This document shows positions 1 through 5,552 of a DNA stretch of 10,743 bases, piece by piece. This stretch comes from an uncultured Oscillospiraceae bacterium. Its GTDB lineage: Bacteria; Bacillota; Clostridia; Oscillospirales; Acutalibacteraceae. Location of the stretch: the NCBI GenBank assembly GCA_958451705.1, contig CAUDRD010000034.1:1-10743 (forward strand). The letters are read 5' to 3'. How positions within the stretch are numbered: position 1 is the first letter of the stretch; every line of letters starts with the position of its first letter. The translations under genes were made by a program, and so were the position numbers. The notes beneath the pieces are model-generated. The model made no database searches and was not told the origin of the DNA. It saw nothing but the letters and a program-made list of their open reading frames with translations.

Positions 1-18
1 GCAAAGCATTTATAAAAC

Positions 19-47
19 TAAGCCGCTGCGAAAATAGCAGCGGCTTA
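19..47 (-). terminator. Rho-independent terminator at the end of the late operon
   Basis: A perfect 11-bp GC-rich stem (19-29 paired with 37-47) closes a 7-nt loop. It starts 4 nt after the stop codon of the last gene. Read on the minus strand it is followed by GTTTTATAAATG, a short U tract. On the plus strand it is followed by TTAAATTTTAT, and the flanking AAAA (14-17) and TTTT (50-53) could extend the stem across a small bulge. It may therefore stop transcription from both sides. The hairpin is seen directly; its activity is inferred. Confidence 0.85.
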
Positions 48-51
48 AATT

Positions 52-327
52 TTATCCCCTTTTCTCAAGTTCACTTATTCTTCTTTCGTGGCTCACAAGC
101 ATGGTCTCATGTCGCTCTAATATCTTACCCTTTCTGTCAAGGCGGGAATAGATGTCGTGGTGGGCTTCACGGTTATCCTCACGGAATTTGTCCATTTGAT
201 TTGTCAGAAGCTTCATGGTGGTGTCGAGCTTTACGACAGAAGAATTAAGCTTTAACACAGGGGTTACTATTGCGCTTATAAGTCCTATGAGGGCGATTAT
301 AACCCCCACTACTTCCCATTGGGTCAT
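52..327 (-). CDS. Small membrane-anchored coiled-coil protein, probably lysis-associated (XhlA-like or accessory holin)
   Basis: The 91-residue product has one hydrophobic N-terminal segment (about residues 5-26). It is followed by a long, highly charged, heptad-like helix (about 30-90, rich in Lys, Arg, Glu, with an ISELEKR-type end). There is no cysteine, lipobox or enzymatic motif. Its ATG overlaps the endolysin stop as ATGA (4 nt), so it is translationally coupled to the lysin, and a terminator follows directly. Similar short single-pass coiled-coil proteins occur beside holin and amidase genes in Firmicutes phages, XhlA-like proteins among them, although classical XhlA carries its membrane segment at the C-terminus. 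A role as accessory holin, antiholin or membrane adaptor is inferred from position and topology; the family is not certain. Confidence 0.8.
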   Translation of the reverse strand: MTQWEVVGVIIALIGLISAIVTPVLKLNSSVVKLDTTMKLLTNQMDKFREDNREAHHDIYSRLDRKGKILERHETMLVSHERRISELEKRG

Positions 328-1643
328 GTACCCCTCACCCCTGCGCCGACTAATGAAGCATCAACATAGCCCGTGACATTCCCGCCCACAGGCTCTTTTC
401 CACATCTATCCTTTGAGGTGGTGATTCTGTACCTTCCGCCGATGTTCACACCGTCATAAAGGTAATAAGTGCCTGTCACAGTGTTTGCCGGTGTGGTAGC
501 AGATGCGGAGCCGTAGAGCTTTGCATTGCTGAGTTTCACCCCCATACCTGCATAGGGCGCTGATGGGGCGGGAGATACGGATGAGCTTCCCCCTGAACCG
601 CTGTCCCCTGCGCCGACTAATGAAGCATCAACATAGCCCGTGACATTCCCGCCCACAGGCTCTTTTCCACATCTATCCTTTGAGGTGGTGATTCTGTACC
701 TTCCGCCGATGTTCACACCGTCATAAAGGTAATAAGTGCCTGTCACAGTGTTTGCCGGTGTGGTAGCAGATGCGGAGCCGTAGAGCTTTGCATTGCTGAG
801 TTTCACCCCCATACCTGCATAGGGCGCTGAGGGAGTGTCTGAGGTATCTGAATTGGAAGAGGCGTTATCTGCGGGATATACCTCTTTTCCGTTCCAGTCA
901 AAGACTTTATAGCCTGCACCCAGCTGTTTGCAGTGGGTTATTGCTCCCTGTAATACCGCATAGGCGCCCTCCTGACCCAGGCATTTGTTATTATTCCACC
1001 CTGTCCCCACACGGTAAAGGTTTTTATTTTCGGGTTCAGTGGGTTCTGCGGGTGTCTGAGGCTGTGAAGGCGACTGAGGCTGAGAGCTCCCCTTTTGCTT
1101 TAAGCCGAAATACTCGATTACAGCTTTTGCGATGGCTTCTCCCTCTCTCTTTAAGTCCTCGTCGCTGTCAACGGCAGTGCGGTCGGCGGCGTTATCTAAA
1201 AAGGCAAACTCCGAAAGTATTGCGGGAATTCCAAGTTTAGCAGGCTCACGAACCATACCGAAATTGTATGCGCTTTCGCTGCTCTGCTTAACGCCTCGGC
1301 TGTTCTGACCGATTGCCTTATACTGAGCTTCGAGAGCTGAGGCAAACGCCTTTGACTTTAAATCCCCCTGCCAGTAGAATATCTCGCAGCCGTCACCGCC
1401 GCCGGCATTGTGGGCAATTGTCACAACTGCATTTGCTCCCTGCTGTTTAAGGATATTAATTCGGTCGGCAATGAGAAGATACCTATCATCTTCTCTCGAA
1501 AGGAAGGGCTCACACTCATAGTCCGTGAGATAATCTTGGCAATATTTTGCCGCTTTAAGGTTGAGGGTTTTCTCAGTAAGTCCCCCGTAAGAGGCTCCCC
1601 CGTCGCTTCCTCCGTGTTCCGGGTTTATCATGATTTTAAGCAT
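324..1643 (-). CDS. Endolysin: N-acetylmuramoyl-L-alanine amidase (Amidase_3) with duplicated SH3-like wall-binding domain
   Basis: This 439-residue protein should cut the amide bond between N-acetylmuramic acid and L-alanine in host peptidoglycan at the end of infection. Residues 1-181 are an Amidase_3 domain. The expected zinc ligands are His10 (PEHGG), Glu24 (LTEKTLN) and His78 (TIAHNA), and the catalytic Glu is Glu145 (SEFAFLDN). A Pro/Gln/Ser/Glu linker (about 183-207) leads to a roughly 50-residue module (208-257, LYRVGTGW to FDWNGKEVY) that resembles the SPOR-like modules of clostridial amidases. Two SH3-like repeats follow (272-346 and 361-435), identical to each other and joined by a Gly/Ser linker. 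There is no signal peptide, which fits holin-dependent export. The ATG at 1643 lies inside the holin 3' end (8-nt overlap) behind an AGGAGGAG ribosome binding site. Confidence 0.95.
   Translation of the reverse strand: MLKIMINPEHGGSDGGASYGGLTEKTLNLKAAKYCQDYLTDYECEPFLSREDDRYLLIADRINILKQQGANAVVTIAHNAGGGDGCEIFYWQGDLKSKAFASALEAQYKAIGQNSRGVKQSSESAYNFGMVREPAKLGIPAILSEFAFLDNAADRTAVDSDEDLKREGEAIAKAVIEYFGLKQKGSSQPQSPSQPQTPAEPTEPENKNLYRVGTGWNNNKCLGQEGAYAVLQGAITHCKQLGAGYKVFDWNGKEVYPADNASSNSDTSDTPSAPYAGMGVKLSNAKLYGSASATTPANTVTGTYYLYDGVNIGGRYRITTSKDRCGKEPVGGNVTGYVDASLVGAGDSGSGGSSSVSPAPSAPYAGMGVKLSNAKLYGSASATTPANTVTGTYYLYDGVNIGGRYRITTSKDRCGKEPVGGNVTGYVDASLVGAGVRGT
338..563 (-). repeat. Direct repeat, promoter-distal copy (endolysin wall-binding domain)
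   Basis: This 226-nt block is identical base for base to 605-830, with a period of 267 nt (89 codons). It encodes endolysin residues 361-435, an SH3-like module with the motifs KLYGSA, TGTYYLYDG, GGRYRITTSK and NVTGYVDAS. Identity ends sharply at TGA/T versus TGA/G on the outer side. The absence of even synonymous differences suggests a very recent duplication or ongoing conversion between the copies. Confidence 0.95.
605..830 (-). repeat. Direct repeat, promoter-proximal copy (endolysin wall-binding domain)
   Basis: This is the partner of 338-563 and encodes endolysin residues 272-346. The spacer between the copies (564-604) encodes a Gly/Ser/Pro-rich linker of about 14 residues. Because the 267-nt period is a multiple of three, gain or loss of one unit by homologous recombination would keep the lysin in frame. 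Confidence 0.95.
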
Positions 1644-1992
1644 TTACATTCTCCTCCTCTTTGCTTTCGGAAAGTGCTGCTTTCGCTTCATTGGCTTTAC
1701 GCTTCTGAATAATAAGCTGGCTTACAAGAACTGCGGCGCCGGTTACAAGAACACCCTGAAGGGCTCCGTCAGTGATTTCTCCAACTGCGACCTGCCAGTT
1801 CGAAAAATCGGCCCTTGCCACGGTAATGAGCAAAGCAAGAAATACACCTATAAGGCAGAGCATCCAGGGAATGCTTGTGTCCTTGATTTTGGCGGTTCTC
1901 TTCATTATGTAGCCAAAAATAAGAAGCACTGCAATGAGGATTAAGTATTTCTCAAGAATGAGTTTGATTAAGTACTGAATTAAGGTTTCCAT
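1636..1992 (-). CDS. Phage holin (three predicted membrane helices)
   Basis: The 118-residue product has three hydrophobic segments at about residues 11-30, 41-59 and 74-96, and a charged C-terminal tail (QKRKANEAK to KEEENVNA). The last helix (ITDGALQGVLVTGAAVLVSQ) resembles the glycine/alanine-rich helix of the Firmicutes holin family PF16079 (Phage_holin_5_2). It should assemble in the host cytoplasmic membrane and release the endolysin encoded directly downstream, whose start overlaps its stop by 8 nt. The ATG at 1992 follows AGGAGG with a 7-nt spacer. The holin role is well supported by topology and neighbourhood; the exact family is from memory of the motif. Confidence 0.88.
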   Translation of the reverse strand: METLIQYLIKLILEKYLILIAVLLIFGYIMKRTAKIKDTSIPWMLCLIGVFLALLITVARADFSNWQVAVGEITDGALQGVLVTGAAVLVSQLIIQKRKANEAKAALSESKEEENVNA

Positions 1993-2018
1993 TTGTTTTC
2001 CTCCTATTAATTAAAATA

Positions 2019-3020
2019 TTAAGCTGTCCGCTTCCAAATATAGCAAGTGATATACGGCGGCATATTGTTGTGAGCTTGATCTCCGCCGGTAGATACTGCT
2101 GCGCCGTATGTTAACTGCTGCACTGCGCTGCCGTATCCGTTGCCTGAAAGGTTAACAGTTGAAGATGAACCGGAATTACTTGGTGCTCCCGTCAGTAAGT
2201 GGCTATGAACCGGCATCTCATCCTGAGTGAGCTTATGTGTTTTTTCTCCGCCTGTCTTTTCAGCAGTTGAAAAGTCAGTGTCAGAAGTATCTACGCCAAC
2301 TATTGTGCGGCCTTGACCCCACTGCTGCCATGTTCCTCCAAGATATGTTCCGGGGTTTGTGCTTGATACGGTCATAATTATATAACCTACCGGGAACTGA
2401 GGTTTAGCAAACACATCTTCCCACTCGGCCGGCTGACCTTCCTCAGCTGTATTGTATTGCAGCTTGCCTTCGTAGATTCTTATTCCGTGTATTCCGGTGG
2501 CTGTGCTGGCTTGGCTCGCCGTATGGGCGTCAAGCTCCTGGGTAAGCGTTCCGACATCCGTTCCCTCAACCCTGTCAGCTGCGGCATTGGCTCTGTCTGC
2601 GGCGGCTTCGGCGGCTTCCACCGCAGGCACGCCTCGACGAAGCAGCTCATCTATAAGGTCGCTGTTGTTACCGCTCTGAGGAATATTCCCTGCCACTCTG
2701 TTTTTGCTTACCCTAACCGGATAATCAAAAGTGATAAGGGTTTTATCGTCCTTGGTGAGCTTGATTTGCAGGTTAGATGTGCCCACCTCGTCAAACATAG
2801 TGTCTTTGACATCTACAACAACTGTATCGTCGGCTATGGCCGCTATGTCATACTGACAATACCCTGAAGGTTTTTCTACGTATACCTTGGCCGCTGTTCC
2901 TTCCGGAATAGTATAATCAGCAAACGTAAATACGAGAGGGAGTGTGTTGGTCCCTTGCACATATTCTATGGGATTGGGCAGAGTTTTACGGGTTACATAA
3001 TTTTCTCTTGTAATTGTCAT
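2019..3020 (-). CDS. Baseplate/tail fibre protein: BppU-like N-terminus and tail-collar-like C-terminus
   Basis: The 333-residue product appears modular. Residues about 1-107 resemble BppU-type N-terminal domains that dock onto the baseplate (PLVFTFADYTIPEGTAAKVYVEKPSG, then NLQIKLTKDD and a DYPVRVSKN end). Residues about 120-170 are Ala/Glu/Asp-rich (VPAVEAAEAAADRANAAADR) and look like a short coiled-coil trimerisation stalk. Residues about 208-333 form a collar-like head: FPVGYIIMT, TWQQWGQGRTIVGVD, GGEKTHKLTQDEMPVHSH and the C-terminal NNMPPYITCYIWKRTA. His272 and His274 form an HxH motif of the kind that binds metal in some trimeric phage fibre tips. It lies between the Tal-like gene and the holin, the usual place for a receptor-binding or baseplate component. 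The ATG has a strong AGGAGGTG site (3025-3032). Receptor specificity cannot be read from the sequence. Confidence 0.82.
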   Translation of the reverse strand: MTITRENYVTRKTLPNPIEYVQGTNTLPLVFTFADYTIPEGTAAKVYVEKPSGYCQYDIAAIADDTVVVDVKDTMFDEVGTSNLQIKLTKDDKTLITFDYPVRVSKNRVAGNIPQSGNNSDLIDELLRRGVPAVEAAEAAADRANAAADRVEGTDVGTLTQELDAHTASQASTATGIHGIRIYEGKLQYNTAEEGQPAEWEDVFAKPQFPVGYIIMTVSSTNPGTYLGGTWQQWGQGRTIVGVDTSDTDFSTAEKTGGEKTHKLTQDEMPVHSHLLTGAPSNSGSSSTVNLSGNGYGSAVQQLTYGAAVSTGGDQAHNNMPPYITCYIWKRTA

Positions 3021-3030
3021 GGTTCACCTC

Positions 3031-4854
3031 CTATTCAACTTTCCTTATAATTCCGCCTTCAACATACACGCTGTTGTTACCTGCTATAAATGAGCCAGTA
3101 AAAGCGCTACTGTCTTTTATTTGCCCTGAGTTAACTATAACTTTGCCGTTAATTGTAAGCTCTTTTCGCAAGGAATTGGCGTAAAACCATACCGCTTTAT
3201 TCAGCTCAGAAAGTATGATATCGAAATTGCCGACACTGCAATAATATCGTTTGCCGTCAGATGGATCTATTCCGGTTCCTTCGGTTCTAAGACCGCTGGG
3301 ACCGATAGAAGTTACATATTCGTTTCCGGCAGGCGAGCGCAAACTTTTGAGTATAATATTTTTAAATTTATCGTCTGTTACACTTATGTCGAGCTGTCCG
3401 TCCGTAATTTTAAACGTACCTTTGTCAAGATCCCAGTAATTCTTGCCCTGCCTATCGCTAAGAACTCCCGCAACTATGGTGTCGGCAATAATGCCGTTGT
3501 AATCAATTGCAAGAGTCCACTCCCAGCTTCTATTGTCGGCAGTTCGCCGGCGGGAGATAAGTATGCCCTGTGTACCTATGGCAAGGGCACCGAACATTGG
3601 GCTGGTTTCGTCCAGGTTCTCAAAGAGAATGGCAAGCACATCTTGCTTCTTAGCGGCATTGTATTGAGCGCCTAAGCGTGTAACAGCTCCGTTGATAAAG
3701 CCTGCTATCTTATCGGCCATTACCGTACCGTCGGCGCGAATTGCACCGTCTATACGGTTGACTGCGCTTGATACATCGCTGAAATAATCTCGCTGGAAGT
3801 CCCCGAGAACTACATCGGTCACTTTCTTTGATAAAGCGTCATATGTAAGCTCAATTACTCTTGCATCGGTGACAATGCCTAAGCGGTTGTGACGACAGTG
3901 GACTGTATCGCCGAGAGATACAGTTTCAAGCACCTCATAATCTTTGTAAGCTTCCGTGTTTTGCAGCAGCACCATATCGGCGGAAATGCTGATTTTAGGT
4001 TTATCAAGACCCAGCTCAAACTGCTCTTTGCATTTATCCGTAAGGGCTTTATCAAGTGCTTTTTGGTCGGCGCAAATAATAACACCGTTTTCCGCATCGT
4101 CCTCAGAGGCATCCACGGCAAGCTTTACGTCTTCAAAGGTCATTGTCGCCGTCTTGATAGTCGGATAGCTGCCTATTAGATCACTGTCAACATATCCGTT
4201 GCCTGAGAGTTTGTGACCGTTGTATGCCTTGGGATAGATTCTTGTGACAATTTCTCTTGTATCAACTGTCTCAGTCAATCCGTCCTGTGGGATGTTCTTG
4301 CCGTAGCGCAGCTCAACGCCGTAATCACCGCCTACACGGTCATTGATAATGACGTTAAAGTTATCAAAGAGAATTTCTCCGCCCCAGCGGTTGACGAAGC
4401 TATTATCGTCGTCACCGTTTATAGCTTCCATAAGGTTTTTGTACTCGTAGTAAGCGGTAGAAGCTTTCTTGATGTTAGAGCTACCCGAATACTTAGAGTT
4501 CGGTGCCGTCATGAGGTCAAGGGCTTCCTGTCCGTTCTTGTTGGTAGGTCTGACGTCCGTCAAAAAGCAGTCATCCATAGAATCATAGAATATAGGCTCA
4601 AGGACAGCAGATACACCGCTGTCCTTTTTCTCTGTCTGTTTTATTCTGAATAATTGTTCTCCATTGAATGACGGCATTTTTATGACTGCATCCTCTGCGA
4701 TATATTTCCAGCGTCCTTCTGCATCAATGGGATGTTCCAGGGATGCTTCCCAAGCTCCATTTAGGATTACATGAACTTCTGCGGAAGTTGGTATTAAAGT
4801 CATATCGCCGTTGCGGATGTAGTCGGTGTTGGTGGGATTGTAGAGCTGAATCAT
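3031..4854 (-). CDS. Tail-associated protein, Tal / phage minor structural protein (prophage endopeptidase-tail family)
   Basis: This protein of about 607 residues follows Dit directly, as Tal proteins do. The N-terminal 350 or so residues resemble the Tal ring domains of the phage minor structural protein/gp18-like family. Recognisable parts are MIQLYNPTNTDYIRNGD, FNGEQLFRIKQTEKKD, TREIVTRIYPKAYNG and the stretch LGDTVHCRHNRLGIVTDARV. The C-terminal 230 residues are beta-rich and contain a tip-like segment (KITDGQLDISVTDDKF) and an end GSFIAGNNSVYVEGGIIRKVE. I see no separate lysozyme or CHAP domain. An upstream TTG at 4869 is in frame. The ATG at 4854 is preferred because GGAGGAG (4861-4867) lies 6 nt before it and it overlaps the Dit stop as TAATG. 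Confidence 0.87.
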   Translation of the reverse strand: MIQLYNPTNTDYIRNGDMTLIPTSAEVHVILNGAWEASLEHPIDAEGRWKYIAEDAVIKMPSFNGEQLFRIKQTEKKDSGVSAVLEPIFYDSMDDCFLTDVRPTNKNGQEALDLMTAPNSKYSGSSNIKKASTAYYEYKNLMEAINGDDDNSFVNRWGGEILFDNFNVIINDRVGGDYGVELRYGKNIPQDGLTETVDTREIVTRIYPKAYNGHKLSGNGYVDSDLIGSYPTIKTATMTFEDVKLAVDASEDDAENGVIICADQKALDKALTDKCKEQFELGLDKPKISISADMVLLQNTEAYKDYEVLETVSLGDTVHCRHNRLGIVTDARVIELTYDALSKKVTDVVLGDFQRDYFSDVSSAVNRIDGAIRADGTVMADKIAGFINGAVTRLGAQYNAAKKQDVLAILFENLDETSPMFGALAIGTQGILISRRRTADNRSWEWTLAIDYNGIIADTIVAGVLSDRQGKNYWDLDKGTFKITDGQLDISVTDDKFKNIILKSLRSPAGNEYVTSIGPSGLRTEGTGIDPSDGKRYYCSVGNFDIILSELNKAVWFYANSLRKELTINGKVIVNSGQIKDSSAFTGSFIAGNNSVYVEGGIIRKVE

Positions 4855-5552
4855 TATAAACTCCTCCAATGAGGCACTACCTTAAGAGTAAATCCGTCGG
4901 TAATGCTTATAGTGTTCTCTCCGGGATTAAGATATAAGTCCTCATAATCCCCGGTTATTGCTGTATTCTGTATGGTTCCGTCAATGCGGTAAGAGAGCAT
5001 CAAGTCTGTGTTGATTGTAAGGTTTTCAGTTACCACAGCTTTGAGGGTTTTGCCGTTGACTGTAAGAGTACAGTCTCCATTGCCGGTAATGATATAATCC
5101 GGATGACACAAGTCAAAGGGATTATATTTGGCTTCTTCCGGGGATACTGCACGCAAGCCGCTGTCATCATACTGATAACCCTCACAGATAAACTCTGCCG
5201 TAAATTCTCCAAAGGCTTTATATTCTCTTGCTGATTCACCGAGATTGACTTTTTTAACCCGGTAATGAAAACCTTTGCTGTCATCAAAATAAAGCTTCAT
5301 GTCGCTGCGGCTGAGGAGCCAGCGCCGGGCATTGCGAAAGGTTTCCTGCCATTCTTCGGGCTTACAGACATAACCAAAAGTAACAGAGATAGTAATATCT
5401 GTTACTGTTCCGGGATATTCATACAGTTCACCATCTCTGCCGGGAACTGTGTATGCAGATGAGTCAATGACCGGGGCAGGAATAGCGGGACGCCCCTTGA
5501 CAAGCAGGTTATAGTCCCGCTCCTTTCTTCCATTAAACTGAATAGAATACAT
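4854..5552 (-). CDS. Distal tail protein (Dit), siphovirus tail component family
   Basis: The 232-residue product has the hallmarks of the Dit/SPP1 gp19.1 family. These are an N-terminal belt domain (MYSIQFNGRKERDYNLLVKGRPAIPAP, SAYTVPGRDGELYEYPG, ITISVTFGY), a central WL..RSDMKLYFDD stretch, and the FTAEFICEGYQY strand that closes the ring domain. The C-terminal half (about 135-232) is a galectin-like beta sandwich with DYIITGNGDCTLTVNGK and LNPGENTISITDG. It should form the hexameric hub linking the tail tube to Tal and to the adsorption apparatus. Its ATG overlaps the tape measure stop (TAATG) and its stop overlaps the Tal start by one base. The order TMP-Dit-Tal strongly supports the call. 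Confidence 0.92.
   Translation of the reverse strand: MYSIQFNGRKERDYNLLVKGRPAIPAPVIDSSAYTVPGRDGELYEYPGTVTDITISVTFGYVCKPEEWQETFRNARRWLLSRSDMKLYFDDSKGFHYRVKKVNLGESAREYKAFGEFTAEFICEGYQYDDSGLRAVSPEEAKYNPFDLCHPDYIITGNGDCTLTVNGKTLKAVVTENLTINTDLMLSYRIDGTIQNTAITGDYEDLYLNPGENTISITDGFTLKVVPHWRSL

Noticed and set aside
338..830. CRISPR array or mobile element from the repeats in the endolysin gene
   Set aside because: There are only two long in-frame units encoding a protein domain, with no short repeat-spacer pattern and no terminal inverted repeats.
2019..2500. Diversity-generating retroelement target in the collar-type C-terminus
   Set aside because: No reverse transcriptase, template repeat or second copy of this sequence exists in the window.
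2570..2640. GC-rich quasi-repeats (ggcggcttc units)
   Set aside because: They are explained by the Ala/Glu/Asp-rich stalk codons of the fibre protein.
2457..2867. Plus-strand open frame of 136 codons opposite the collar-domain gene
   Set aside because: It is antisense to a coherent structural gene and shows no family features.
4213..4653. Plus-strand open frame of 146 codons opposite the Tal-like gene
   Set aside because: It is antisense to a well-supported gene, has no recognisable domain and breaks the uniform orientation; a shadow frame.
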